A stretch of DNA of 64,000 nt from Agapetus fuscipes (taxonomy: Eukaryota > Arthropoda > Insecta > Trichoptera > Glossosomatidae), in the NCBI GenBank assembly GCA_951799405.1, contig OX637339.1, positions 10,478,001 through 10,542,000 of the forward strand, given 5' to 3'. This document shows, one piece after another, positions 1 to 9,742 of this stretch. Position 1 is the stretch's first letter; each line of letters opens with the position of its first letter. The translations under genes and the position numbers were made by a program. The notes under the pieces are model-generated. The model saw only the letters and a program-made list of their open reading frames with translations. It was not told where the DNA came from and made no database searches.

Positions 1-37
1 CCTATGGTGACAAGTCTTTGGTACAGGTATATGTTAT

Positions 38-165
38 TTTTAACCCAGCAAAAAACATGTTTGAAAAATAAAATATTTCTCTATGCTCCGCTGAATTCGA
101 ACCTACTACCTTTCAATCACGAGTCCGAAGCGTTAATCAGTAGACTACGGACCGGTCATCACCTT
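38..165 (-). mobile_element. SINE-B 5' part (tRNA-like head), antisense
   Basis: Read on the minus strand this starts with GACCGGTCCGTAGTCTA and contains a B-box-like GGTTCGAATTC, then the SINE-B body up to the 'gctgggtt' segment. It matches the copies at 16499 and 49359. The rest of the body is absent, so the copy is partial. Confidence 0.65.
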
Positions 166-239
166 ACTGATGTCATACTACATTAGAAGAAGTCGCGATG
201 CAAAAATTACATGCATATTATTTTAATATTTTACTTTCT

Positions 240-495
240 TCGGCTCATAAGCGGCATAAGAGGCCATGAGAGGCTCATGGCCTCTCGCACCACAATACTC
301 CAGGACTCTTTGTCTTGTGCTGCTTCCCATCATGGTCCCCTCACTCCCACAGCTTCGGCGTCGGCTTCGACGTTGTCTGCCCACCGCATCCTGGGACGTC
401 CGAGTGGTCTAAAACCTGAGGGGGCACCATCCAAGACTGTTCTGATGATCCTGGAGTCCTCTGCACGTGCTACATGTCCGGCCCACTTTCAATCA
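240..495 (-). pseudogene. LINE reverse-transcriptase C-terminal relic
   Basis: Minus-strand translation gives KWAGHVARAEDSRIIRTVLD and then RPLGRPRMRWADNVEADAEA. This is the GHV(A/M)R...GRPxxRW pattern seen after the polymerase domain in many invertebrate LINE proteins. It then degenerates through a frame break into sequence resembling the usual end. Only about 80 codons remain, with no catalytic domain, so this is a dead 5'-truncated copy. The exact LINE clade cannot be set from this piece. Confidence 0.75.
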
Positions 496-1007
496 GTATT
501 GAAATATTATATTTTAAGAGTTGCTTCTTCATGTGTTGAAAATTATAAGATTTTCAGAAAGAAAAAATTTGCATATTTTACACGTTAAAAATATATTACC
601 TTTACAAAAATTATAAGAAATTCGTTTGAAGGTTGTTTTTCAATTTATTCACCATTTCGACCCTGTAATGTGGCCGAAAGTGTGTCAGGCCCGGAGCAGC
701 AACTTCAAAACACAATTTTAATATTAAATCAAATAGTTCATAAAGTCCTGTCGTATATCTCCCAGTTCCACTCTGCTACTGGCAAAGCCAAGATACAATT
801 ATAATACATTATTGTGATTTAAGATCGTTTTATACTTTATGGTCTTAATAAAACACTGACAGTAATGAAAAAAAGTCTGGAGTGTTTACTAATTATTTAT
901 CTAAATTATAAAAAAAATTGCATAAGAAATTTTTGTCATTTTTTGTATAGATTTCTTTTTAAGATTTTGTTATTTTTTATATTTAAATGAAATTTATTAT
1001 TCATATT
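496..1007. other. AT-rich stretch, nothing recognised
   Basis: No coding pattern, tRNA-like motif or repeat family seen elsewhere in the window was found here. Confidence 0.5.
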
Positions 1008-1262
1008 CCTTGACTTATAGGTTGGTATGAGGCTGACCACCCATACTGTAAAAAATGGTTCACTTTGCCAGTGTCATTCTGTTTCAGGGAAGGTCGGCAA
1101 AAGTTGTGGGGCTTATGTTCATTTGAGGTTTGAATTTTATTTGTAAGTACACAATCAGCATTTGTAAGCGCGAACTACACGTGTTTGTTTGTGGGCATAC
1201 ATCTGAGAGCTTTGAATGAATATATCCTTGCAACTTAGATTATAAATTATATATTATAGATA
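1008..1262 (+). repeat. Family R repeat, near full length
   Basis: Starts CCTTGACTTATAGGTTGGTA, continues through the conserved blocks GGCTGACCACCCATACTGTA, CAGGGAAGGTCGGCAAAAG and TGTAAGCGCGAACT, and ends in the CAACTTAGATTATA region. It is of the longer-bodied subtype with 'tttgtaagtacaca' in the middle. No coding content is seen. Confidence 0.8.
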
Positions 1263-1727
1263 AAGTAAAAAAAAAACCTAAAAAGTGTTACCAAAAGACA
1301 CGTTTTTTTAAATATTTTATTGTATGTTCTATATTTTGGAAATAGCTTTCTTCTTTTTAATTACAGAATTATACTGTTGCGAACTTGAGAGATTTTTTAT
1401 AATGCCAATAGTTTTTGAGAAAATTAATTAGTCCAACTTAATGAGCCCAATTTCTTTGAAAATCTATTTTCCACATTTTCTCAAAAACTGTAATCACAAA
1501 AAAACAAGAAAAATGTGATAAAGCGTGTTTTTAATTATAACTATTAAGGTATCTATTTTTTAACATTTATAATTTAGAAAAATAATAAATAAACACGCCT
1601 AATTTATTTCATTACCTACTCGCATTCTTTAACAACCACAAAGTTAACGAAACAAAAACGACGGGCTCAGGGGATAAACACTCTTAAAACTTTTATACAA
1701 GTACATACAGTTCAAAAAGATAGAATT

Positions 1728-1977
1728 TATCTATCATCTATGTTGCAAAGATATTTTGACATTTGAGGCTCATATTTAATGCACACCCACAAGCAGACAT
1801 GTCTAAGTTTGCGGTTATACATATTGCATGTGTACTTACAAAATAAACCAAACCTCATATGAACATAAACCTTTTAGTTTCTGCCTCCTTTCTCTGAAGC
1901 GGGGTAGTATTGGCAAACGTGAATTAAGTTTGTTCAGTATGGTAGTCAGCCTCATACCAACCTATTAGTCACGGAAC
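1728..1977 (-). repeat. Family R repeat, antisense
   Basis: Runs from 'tctatgttgcaaagatat' to 'ccaacctattagtca' followed by 'cggaac'. The terminal CCTTGAC block has one change. About 470 bases of unrecognised AT-rich DNA lie between this copy and the one upstream. Confidence 0.75.
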
Positions 1978-2373
1978 ACTATTTGAAATATATCCTTGAA
2001 ATATGACCATTACACTATTTATTTACCTTTGCAACTTAGATTATACATGGACTTTAGATATTTGGCTAATTTAATTTAAATTAATATCTGGTAAAATATA
2101 CCGGGGAATAGATACTTAGGTAAATAAGGGAGTACATCAAAGCCCCTCAACATTCACAAATGACTCCATATTTGCATTAATTGCATGGGAGGAGATGATA
2201 TCGTGTTACCTGCGGTTCTCAAAGTTTAAAATAATAAAAAAACGTGTATTATTTATTTTTCATTTCAGCAAAATCAACCTAAATTTGACATCGTAAATGG
2301 ATGGCCAATGACAGCGATTAACTCAGAGCATAGCAGCTGACAAAAAAATAACACCCCGTCGATTTGTCTTTTT
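1978..2373. other. AT-rich spacer, nothing recognised
   Basis: No repeat family or coding pattern identified. Confidence 0.45.
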
Positions 2374-2706
2374 CTTGACTTATAGGTTGGCATGAGGAAG
2401 ACTAAAACTACTGCAAAAAATGGTTCACTTTACCAATATCACCCAGTTGTAAGGAAGGTCCGCAAAAATTGCAGGGATTATATTAATTTGAAATTTGGGT
2501 TTTCACAAAATAGGTTCAACTCGCCACATGCGACCCCTTCGGGGATAACGCGGCAAGAAGTTACACTAAATGTGTAGCTTAGTTGCGTTTTTTTTTTTAC
2601 ATGCGGCATGTCTCAGTGTGAACTTCTACGCGTCTGCTTATGGACATAAATTTGGTGTGATTCCTTAATGTTAATAAAGTTTTGCAACAGAGATTATGGA
2701 TTTAAG
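2374..2706 (+). repeat. Family R repeat interrupted by a SINE-A fragment
   Basis: The first part (cttgacttataggttggca through gaaatttgggttttcac) and the second part (acatgcggcatg through tttgcaacagagattat) together form one R copy. They are split by about 90 bp of SINE-A 3' sequence. Confidence 0.75.
2505..2598 (+). mobile_element. SINE-A 3' fragment inside family R
   Basis: Contains CCACATGCGACCCCTTCGGG and GTGTAGCTTAGTTGCG followed by a run of T. It matches the last 80 bases of the full copy at 51177. The head is missing, as expected of a 5'-truncated retroposed copy. The T-run could be a Pol III terminator. Confidence 0.75.
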
Positions 2707-2886
2707 AATGATTGAGGTCAACAAGGCACCAAATACCAAAATATGTAGCCAATTTTTGACGAAGTTTGCAGTTTTATATGCCAAGACAAATAACTTTCAG
2801 AATAACGACAGGATTAAATGAACAGATTGAAAAAAATCCACAACCGTATCCGAAATTGAAAGGATATTTTTACCATTAGATCCTTT

Positions 2887-3151
2887 CCTTGACTTATAGG
2901 TTGGTATGAGGCTGACCACCCATACTGTACAAAATGATCCACTTTGCCAGTGTCACCCCTGTTCCAGGGAAGGTCGGCAAAAGCTGCAGGGTTCATTTGT
3001 TCATTTGAGGTTTGGATTTTAATTTGTAAGTAGGTACACATTCAGCATTTGTAAGCGCGAACTAGCACGTGTTTGTTTGTAAGCATGTATTTGATATGAG
3101 CTTTGAATGTTAGTATATCTGTACAACTTAGACTAGGTAGAAATTATTATA
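2887..3151 (+). repeat. Family R repeat, full length
   Basis: A clear copy from CCTTGACTTATAGGTTGG to 'acaacttagactagg', with the CAGGGAAGGTCGGCAAAAG block intact. Confidence 0.8.
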
Positions 3152-3269
3152 GATACTGTATCCATGTCCATATAAGGAATTTCTTATCCATAATATCCTT
3201 AGAAGAAATGACACAAGAAATAAAAATACTTCATAATTTTATGCTCAACATTTGAGAACCACATGAATT

Positions 3270-3500
3270 CTAGGCCCCCTATTAATATTTTCATCCCAAA
3301 TCCGCCACTAATAACATCTTCCTAGGGGACCACTTCATGGTACATAAAAGGGCCCCCAACTTGGCAAAGGAGGGCCCCAAGGTAAAAAGGGGGGCCTAAA
3401 TATAGAGGTGCAAGCCCTAGACGGAGAGGGGTGGCAAGGGAAAAGTTGTAAATAAAGTGCAAGGGGAGAGGGAGGAGGACGCGAATTAAGAAAGAGAAGA
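3270..3500. mobile_element. Possible hAT-like element end, G/C-rich
   Basis: On the minus strand, sequence ending at about 3315 reads TAGTGGCGGATTTGGG, close to the CAGTGGCG ends common to hAT-type elements. It is followed by a purine-rich stretch with GGGGGCC and GGGCCC blocks. The partner end and a target duplication were not found. Confidence 0.35.
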
Positions 3501-3694
3501 TTAGAACCGTAATTTAACCTTTTTGCTGCTAAAGATTGAGAAACATTATGTATTTAATATAAAGCTGCAAAGATATATCTAAATTTAAAATTCGTTCGAA
3601 AACGTTCGTATTTATTAATTAAAATAAAATGAATGATAGAATGAAAATAAAACAGGGCTTCATTAGAAAATTTTTATAAAGTTCTATAAAGTTT

Positions 3695-4050
3695 AGTAGA
3701 AAACAATTTAAAACTCATATTAAATGCATGCCCACAAACAGACACGTGTAAGTTCTCGCCTACAAATGCTGCATGTGTTCCTTGACTTATAGGTTGGTAT
3801 GCGGCTGACCACTCATGCTGTAAAAATGGTTCACTTTGCCAATGTCACCCCTGTCTCAGGGAAGGACGGCAAGAGTTGCAGGGTGTATGTCCATTTGAGA
3901 TTTGGTTTTTATGTTGTAGGTTCACATGAGGCATGTGCAAGCGCGAACTTGTATGTGTCTGGTTGTGAGAATGCATGTAATGTGAATCTCCAATGTAACA
4001 TATCTTTGCAACTTAGATTAGATTAGATTAGATACCTATAAGTCAAGGAA
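3695..4050. repeat. Two family R copies nested head to tail
   Basis: Positions 3695-3777 are the 3' half of an antisense R. Positions 3776-4033 are a full sense R of the shorter subtype, ending in four GATTA repeats. Positions 4034-4050 are the antisense R start (ACCTATAAGTCAAGGAA). The outer pieces probably belong to one antisense R that the sense copy entered, losing its middle. Confidence 0.65.
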
Positions 4051-4116
4051 TATGTACTACTATTAAAAAAATAGGTGTCAAGATATCCTTCAAATAAAAA
4101 AAATGTTATCTTCGAT

Positions 4117-4290
4117 GTCTGGTCGATAGCTTTGTTGGTAGAACGTTTGCATTTCATGCCAGATGGCAAAAGTTCGATTCACACCAAGCAACGGTGTCAG
4201 ATTTTTTTCTGAAATGACCAGCACATACAGTGCAACTTTTTGACGGTTGCATGTGGCGATTGGACCCTGTTTAACCTTACGCCAACTATC
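4117..4290. mobile_element. SINE-A head (sense) joined to SINE-A tail (antisense)
   Basis: 4117-4213 reads GGTCGATAGC...AGTTCGATTC, then 'ggtgtcag', as in the SINE-A head on the plus strand. 4218-4290 reads 'cagtgcaact...ttgcatgtggcgattgga', which is the SINE-A tail in antisense. The two halves are in opposite orientation and the middle is missing. Confidence 0.55.
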
Positions 4291-4299
4291 CTTATTGAA

Positions 4300-4815
4300 G
4301 GGAGGTTTCCCTGTTCCTGTGGGGCAGATTCTCATTTCTTTAAACGGTTTTATTGGCCCAGTGTACAGCTCGGATATTTTAAAGTTACTTTAATTGCCGA
4401 AACTCTTAGTTAATGTTTCTTTCGAACATTTAATTCGAAGCATTTCGAAGCATTACAATCAGCTGCTGGGGAATAAAGAATGTCGCCATTTTGAATTAGT
4501 CCAACTAGTTTGGAAGGAAATTAAGCTACTCGGAGGTGTTAAGCTCCTTAGTTTTTTAAACACGTTTAGTGTAAAACTGTAGTATACGGATAGGTACAAT
4601 TTATTATGAATAACCTTCTTTGTAAAATGATGTTATTTGAGAAATTAAAGTACATTTCTGGTATAAATTTTTTAATGAATAACACTGCACTTCCCTTATT
4701 CATTAAAAATATTTTAATTTTTAAACCAGCTTTAAGTCAAGTTTTCCATACTAAAAAGAGGGTTTACCTCTGATTTTAATTTCAACCAATGTAATGAATA
4801 AGGCGGTACGAGTTT
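4300..4815. other. Unrecognised AT-rich DNA
   Basis: No coding pattern or known repeat found. Confidence 0.45.
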
Positions 4816-4926
4816 AAGGCCCAGTATTTTCGACATTAGCGTATCAATTTTATGCAGTGAATCGTGTGGGGAGTATTTTTTATCATTTAAAAGTTAAATA
4901 TGCTAACGTTGAAAATTCTGGGCCTA
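4816..4926. mobile_element. Short inverted-repeat element (AGGCCC family)
   Basis: Left end AAGGCCCAGTATTTTCGACA and right end (reversed) TTAGGCCCAGAATTTTCAAC form imperfect 29-bp terminal inverted repeats around about 55 bp. A relative with the same ends lies at 54075. There is no coding content, so this would be a non-autonomous MITE. The target duplication is not clear. Confidence 0.55.
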
Positions 4927-5570
4927 AGTCAGTGAAGTAACCAAATCGTGTAAAATAATTTAAAAAAAGCATGTTCATTAAAAAAGAACCCGAAAACATG
5001 GCAGAATACAGTAATTTTTCGCCTAATGCGAAGGGAAATTTGTCTGCTTGCTTGAACAAGTTAAGGGATGGCTTAGGAGTAGCTTATGCACGGAGTTATT
5101 TACTGAGCTGAAGTTAAGAGTTGTGGCTCGGAGAGTGGCTAACTTTGGGGATGCAATTCGTCTAGGGGTAGGAAACTGCAGGCATTTTATTCACATTTAA
5201 AATGCAAGGGGCAACATGTACTACTCATTTCATCTGTAATGATAATCTACTCTATAATATATATGTAGTTACGAATATGCAAGACGTTAGAAGTTGTTTT
5301 TGGTTTGTATGTGTTAGTTAATAATAAGTTTATGAAGTCTCTAGAAATGCGTATATACTTAAGTAGGTAGATAGCTAAAGATAATTTGTATTTGTTCGAG
5401 ATTAATATTAGAATCGAATATTTTGATGAAATCTAGCAAGCTGGTATGTAACGGTTTTCAATGTTTCGAGAATGATCTTAATAATCCGTATAAATTATGA
5501 CCAAGATCCCTTGGAAGAACAAATATTTTTATCAATCGTGGTACTGTTTATGTAAAATTATGTTGGAGCC
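4927..5570. other. Unrecognised AT-rich DNA
   Basis: No features beyond low-complexity A/T tracts. Confidence 0.45.
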
Positions 5571-5574
5571 GAAA

Positions 5575-5645
5575 TTGAATAATAAAAATTGCGTAAAATA
5601 AATGAACTGCAGTTTTGATTAAATAGAACCCGCTAAAAGCATAAC
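5575..5645 (+). repeat. Fragment of TATA-bearing repeat (family D)
   Basis: 'gtaaaataaatgaactgcag' and 'aaatagaacccgctaaa' resemble the 3' part of the repeat at 26280 ('gtgaaataaatcaatagaag', 'aaattgaacctgtaaa'). Only the end of that repeat is present. Confidence 0.45.
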
Positions 5646-5710
5646 AATATCTAGAAAGAATGAACAGGGAATGACTGACTAAAATAGTAAAAAAGGGATT
5701 GTCGAAGATT

Positions 5711-5978
5711 GTCGGTGTAATGGCCGAGGGGGCCAAGTGGGCTGATCTTTCTCACTAGAACTGTTTGAATAGAACAACGTTGGTTCGATCCCCGCCTGGA
5801 TCATTTGACCATAACTTTGACCCTGGTTCAACAGATGTTATTGGGTAATTATTAATTAATGATTCATAAAAATAAATAATAATGAATTAATAATTGATTA
5901 TATTAATACCTGTTTCTGGCTAGGCAGAATAGGTTGGTGAATAGCATTCCTCTTCATTAATCTATTTTAAAAAAATGA
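5711..5978 (+). mobile_element. SINE-C copy with an AT-rich insertion
   Basis: The head has TGGCCGAGGGGGCCAAGTGG (an A-box as in Leu/Ser tRNAs) and GGTTCGATCCC (a B-box). The body reads ATAACTTTGACCCTGGTTCA and the tail AATAGGTTGGTGAATAGCAT. About 75 bp of AATTA-rich palindromic sequence separates body and tail relative to the copy at 39030. Confidence 0.65.
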
Positions 5979-6195
5979 CTTGGAAGGGGAAGACCGAGGA
6001 AAAAATGGATTCATTAAATAAGTGAGATTGCAAATGACTGTAACATACAGAAGAAGAGAAGAGCTTGCATGAGAAAAGCGATGAATCTCAAGAAATGAAA
6101 CAAGGGCGCAAGGATAGAGCTAAGTGGAGACACATCTGCAGAGGTAATGGCAACCTCTACTGGAATGGCGGCTGGATACAAGTACAAGTGTTATA
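5979..6195 (+). pseudogene. RTE-like LINE 3' end relic
   Basis: Plus-strand sequence corresponds to the end of the protein seen at 6870-7613: 'ggaaggggaagaccgagga' (GKGRPR), 'aggatagagctaagtggag' (DRKKWR) and 'cacatctgcagaggtaatgg' (CRGNG). It ends in 'ggctggatacaagtacaag'. Stops and frame breaks make it non-functional. Confidence 0.65.
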
Positions 6196-6219
6196 TAAGT
6201 CGCAGAGAAAAATAAATAT

Positions 6220-6430
6220 TTAGGATTTATTTCAAATGTATGCACACTAGCAGATATGAAGATACGTGTAAGTTTTCGGTAACACATGCCATATGTGCAG
6301 TTGCAAATTACAAAACCGAAATCTTAAATGAACATAAGCCCTGCAACTCTCGCTGCCCTTCCCTGAAAATGGGGTAGCATTGCCAAAAGGGACCAATTTT
6401 TTTGCCAATAAGTATTAAAGGCAAGGAACC
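6220..6430 (-). repeat. Family R repeat, antisense, diverged
   Basis: Contains GCAGATATG...ACGTGTAAGTTTTCGG, 'aagccctgcaactctcgctg' and 'ggcaaggaacc'. The block GTGGTCAGCCTCATACCAAC is lost near the terminus. Confidence 0.65.
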
Positions 6431-6869
6431 AAAAAAAAAAAAACAATACATTCTATATTGTTCAAAGACTTTTTTTTAGTGAGATTTTGGGGTTATCTAC
6501 ACACGAAATAGTCAATTAATGTAGTTAATGCTATTAATCCTATCCCTGATATAAAAATAATCAGAATTCTATGCACAAAATTTTGTAGCTCGAGTAAATC
6601 TTGCGGAATCCGCTGGTCTCTAATTAAACGCTTTGTAACAATTAACATCCATTTAAACGTTAAATTAAAACAATAAATTCGCCAAAATAAATCGCTTTTC
6701 GCAATTTACGATCGCGAAATATAATATTTATAACGGACATAATGAGTTATAACTGCCGCCCTGTATGGGGAACATTCATAATTTCACATTATTCGTTGTA
6801 TTAATTTTTAATCGTATTTAACATAAACTAACAGATGAGTCGTCTATATAATAGGTTGCAAAGATACAT
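6431..6869. other. AT-rich spacer, nothing recognised
   Basis: No repeat or coding pattern identified apart from a poly-A tract near 6430. Confidence 0.45.
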
Positions 6870-7613
6870 TGTAACTGTAACTGTAACTCTGTCGCCATTC
6901 GGATAGGGGTGGCCAGAGCCTCTGCAGAGTTGCCTCCATTTTTTCCTATCCTGAAATACCTCTTTCAATTCCTTCATATCCATCACCTTTTTCATGCATT
7001 TTCTTCTTTTACGCTCACTTTGTATATCCCATTCTTTCACAATCTCCTCAATCTGATCACTCCATACTTTTCTCGGTCGTCCCTTCCCTCTTTTTCCTTT
7101 CACACTTTCTTTGTATACATACTTTGTCAGTCTATCATCTTTCATTCTTTCCACATGCCCAAACCATCTCATCACATTCTTTTGTACTTTAACTTTCACA
7201 TCCTCTTTCAAATTACATTCTTTTTTTACCCATTCATTCCTAACTCTATCCCTCAAAGATTTTCCTGTCATACTTCTCAAATGCTTCATTTCCACCGTAC
7301 ATACTTTACTCATTTCGCTATCATTCACTGTCCATGTTTCACTTCCATACATCAAAGTCGGTAACAATATGCCATTGTGTACCGCCATTCTCAGATCCAT
7401 CGTCAATCGCTTGTTCTTTGCTATTCTTCCTATTGCACCGACCACTTGCTTTCCCTTGCACACCCTATTCTCAAGTTCTCTTGTCATCTTTCCATTCTTC
7501 TCAAACATACTTCCCAAGTATCTAAATTCATCCACAATTTCAACTTTCGTACCATTCAACATGAACGTGCATTCTTCACCACATGCGATATTATCACTCT
7601 TTTGAGATAGCAC
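6870..7613 (-). mobile_element. LINE protein C-terminus (RTE-like), open for about 245 codons
   Basis: This is the best-preserved element of its family here. The minus-strand protein has, in order, EFRYLGSMFEKNGKMTREL near residues 30-50, LLPTLMYGSETW near 85-95, MRWFGHVERMKDDRLTKYVY near 150-170, GKRGKGRPRKVWSDQIEEIV, and DRKKWRQLCRGSGHPYPNGD near 230-250. In this group of retrotransposon proteins these blocks follow the reverse-transcriptase core and end the ORF. The catalytic YxDD domain and endonuclease are absent, and the first Met is simply the first in the open stretch. A long frame without stops suggests a recent, 5'-truncated insertion. The beginning continues for a few bases past 7613 without a clear start. 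Confidence 0.85.
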
Positions 7614-7699
7614 GGCAGGAGGTTGCGCTTATGTGCAGCTTAGTTGCATTGTGTACTTAATTAATTACAAAAACAAAAAACAATCCTGTACCCCGAGTA

Positions 7700-7897
7700 T
7701 AAACATTACGTAAATCTCACCTCGAAGTATGTAAGGACAGAAAGAAATGGCGATTGATCTGTAATATTGGCGGCTAGAATAGGGTTTTTCTAATTCATTT
7801 AAATTTTTAATTAGAATTTTATATTTTGTAATTGTTTTTAATGTTTATGCATGGTATTATTTGTTTATTTAAAAATTGTTAGTTGTTGTGTATGTTA
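7700..7897 (+). repeat. LINE 3' end (second RTE-like subfamily)
   Basis: 'gaaatggcgattgatctgta' and the following AT-rich tract up to 'gttgtgtatgtt' closely parallel 9038-9190. Both are immediately followed by a family R start. The coding remnant is only the last few codons (DRKKW pattern). Confidence 0.6.
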
Positions 7898-8056
7898 CTT
7901 GACTTATAGGTTGGTATGCGGCTGACCACCCAAGCTGTAAAAATGGTTCACTTGGCCAATGTCAACCCTGTTTCAGGGAAGGACGGCAAGAGTTGCAGGG
8001 TGTATGTCCATTTGAGATTTGTTTTTTTATGTTGTTCGCATGTAAGGGCACTGTAA
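7898..8056 (+). repeat. Family R repeat, 3'-truncated
   Basis: Shorter subtype (GTATGCGGCTGACCACCC). It is intact through 'tccatttgagatttg', then breaks off near 8056 before the CGCGAACTT block. Confidence 0.7.
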
Positions 8057-8384
8057 TACAATTATTTATAAGATTGTAATGATCAAAAAATTTAGGAGAC
8101 CTTTTTAAACGTAAAGCTTGCATAGATTTGTAAAAATAATTAATATATAGTCTACCAGGAACCGGAAAAGTCCATATGGTTGTCTAACATAGCTTAAAAT
8201 GCTGTGTACATCCTTGCAAGGTTCAGCAGGTTTCTGTCTACACTATTTCTCATTCAAAACATTAAAATTTCACCTTGCAAAGTTTACACCTTCAAATTCC
8301 GCCATCTTTTTCTAATGTGCAGGTATAAAATTTCAAAAAGAGAAGTGTTTTGAAATATGGAACGGCTAGTGTTGTGCTGTTTCC
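8057..8384. other. Unrecognised stretch
   Basis: Nothing matched any family in the window. Confidence 0.4.
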
Positions 8385-8530
8385 GCGCTCGGTACGTTAA
8401 GAATTAATTAAGGGTTCCGTTAAGGGGCTTATTAACGGCGCCGAGGCACATCGGGAGGGCTCGTAACGGATCGTAACGACCGGAGTCGTTAAAACGGAAA
8501 GTGCGAAACTGAGGAAACGGTGAATACAGC
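8385..8530. repeat. TAACGG/CCGTTA-rich block
   Basis: At least seven TAACG or CGTTA motifs lie on both strands in 145 bp (for example CCGTTAAGGGG, TTAACGGCGCC, CGTAACGGATCGTAACG). A similar block lies at 37365-37590. CpG is dense compared with the surroundings. Identity is unknown; it may be the end of a transposon. Confidence 0.4.
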
Positions 8531-8564
8531 CTGCAACGAAAACGGCTTAATATATTTGTGTGCT

Positions 8565-8810
8565 TGTATCCAGCCACCATTCTGCTAGGAGTGGTTAATA
8601 CCTGTGCAGGTGTGTTTCCACTTTGTTCTGTCTTTGCACACTTCATTCATCACATCGACATTCATCACCCTACTCATGCATTTTCCTTTTTCTTGGTCTT
8701 CCATTTCCGCGCTAACCTTTAAAATTTCCTTCACACTTTTTTTGTCAGTTCATTCTTCCTAGATGCCCAAACCATCTCATTGTACTCTTTTGTACAACCA
8801 CTTTATACTT
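8565..8810 (-). pseudogene. RTE-like LINE 3' end relic
   Basis: Minus-strand counterpart of the 6870 element, with 'ttgtatccagccaccattct', 'catgcattttcctttttctt' and 'ccaaaccatctcattgtact' (the antisense of the MRWFGH block). Broken by deletions. Confidence 0.55.
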
Positions 8811-8859
8811 TAACATATTTCCTTCGAGTCACAAATACCAACGTTCTTTCCTATATGAA

Positions 8860-9060
8860 TACTAAAGCTAAACTCCTGATGTCCATCAAAAGGCAAAAAT
8901 TGGTTTATTTTAGACACATAGCTGCAAATGAATGGAATATCCAGAGTCAAAATAAAAGGAGAGCTTGTATGAAGTGAATGTATGGTGAAGGTTATGACTC
9001 TGGATAAAATGAAAGAAGTATGTAAGGACAGAAAGAAATGGCGGTTGATCTGTAATGCTG
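8860..9060 (+). pseudogene. LINE C-terminal relic, second subfamily
   Basis: Plus strand gives KLLMSIKRQKLVYFRHIA, like the (L/I)KxRKLxYFGHVMR block of LINE proteins, then EWNIQSQNKRRACMK and DRKKWRLICNAGG in shifted frames. A deletion has joined separated parts of the usual protein. Confidence 0.6.
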
Positions 9061-9190
9061 GCGGCTAGGGTAATGGTTTCTCAAGTTTTCCAAATTTTTG
9101 TAAATTTTAAATTGGAATTTTGTATTTTGTATTTGGTTTTTGATGTTTATTTATTTGTTTATGTCTAAAATGTTATTTGTTGTGTATGTT
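9061..9190 (+). repeat. LINE 3' untranslated tail
   Basis: A T-rich tail similar in order and length to 7775-7897, ending 'ttgttgtgtatgtt' directly before a family R start. Confidence 0.55.
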
Positions 9191-9395
9191 CCTTGACTTA
9201 TAGGATGGTGTGCGGCTGACCACCCCCGTTTCAGGGAAGGTTGGTAGGAGTTGCAGGATGTATGCCAATATGAGATTTGTTGTAGGTTCACATGCTGCAT
9301 GCGCAAGCGCGAACTTGTACGTGTCTGCTTGTGAGAATGCAAGTAATGTGAATCCCCATTGCTACATATCTTTGCAACTTAGATTAGATTAGAGA
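9191..9395 (+). repeat. Family R repeat with internal deletion
   Basis: Starts CCTTGACTTATAGGATGG. The ACTGTAAAAAATGGTTCAC block is deleted. It ends CAACTTAGATTAGATTAGAG. Confidence 0.75.
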
Positions 9396-9408
9396 TAATG
9401 CTCCTCCT

Positions 9409-9607
9409 CAGTCCCCTGTCTCAGGGAAGGACGGGCAAGAGTTGCAGGGCTTATGTTCATTTGAGATGGGTTCTTATAATGTAGGTCCACATGCGGCATG
9501 TGTTAGCGCGAAATTATACATGTCTGCTTGTGGGAATGCACTTGATATAAATCTTAAATGATATATATCCTTGCAGCTTAGATTAGATTAGATTAGATTA
9601 GATTAGA
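9409..9607 (+). repeat. Family R repeat, 5'-truncated at the central hairpin
   Basis: Begins inside the element at CCCCTGTCTCAGGG and runs to 'gcttagatta' followed by six GATTA units. It lies 14 bp after the previous copy. A further R scrap (9650-9704, 'gaccgatcacccatactgta') follows. Confidence 0.7.
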
Positions 9608-9704
9608 TTCCTCCTACATCTCATCATACAGGGAAGAATTGAGGGAAGTTGGTTTGAGACCGATCACCCATACTGTAAAAAAATCTTCACTTTACCAATG
9701 TCGT

Positions 9705-9742
9705 GCTAAGAAGGTGCCTCCTGAAACGAAACGTCGAGAATG
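9705..9742 (+). ncRNA. Degraded hammerhead-like motif (Penelope type)
   Basis: 'GCCTCCTGAAACGAAACGTC' then GAGAATGATG matches the flanks of the fuller motif at 57272, but stem II is deleted so that CTGAA joins directly to CGAAACGTCG. Not expected to be active. Confidence 0.4.

Noticed and set aside
3776..4050. DNA transposon with 17-bp terminal inverted repeats
   Set aside because: The inverted ends are better explained by a sense R copy inserted into an antisense R copy, since adjoining sequence is the other half of that antisense copy.
6909..7605. Several plus-strand open frames
   Set aside because: They are the antisense of the LINE C-terminus on the minus strand.
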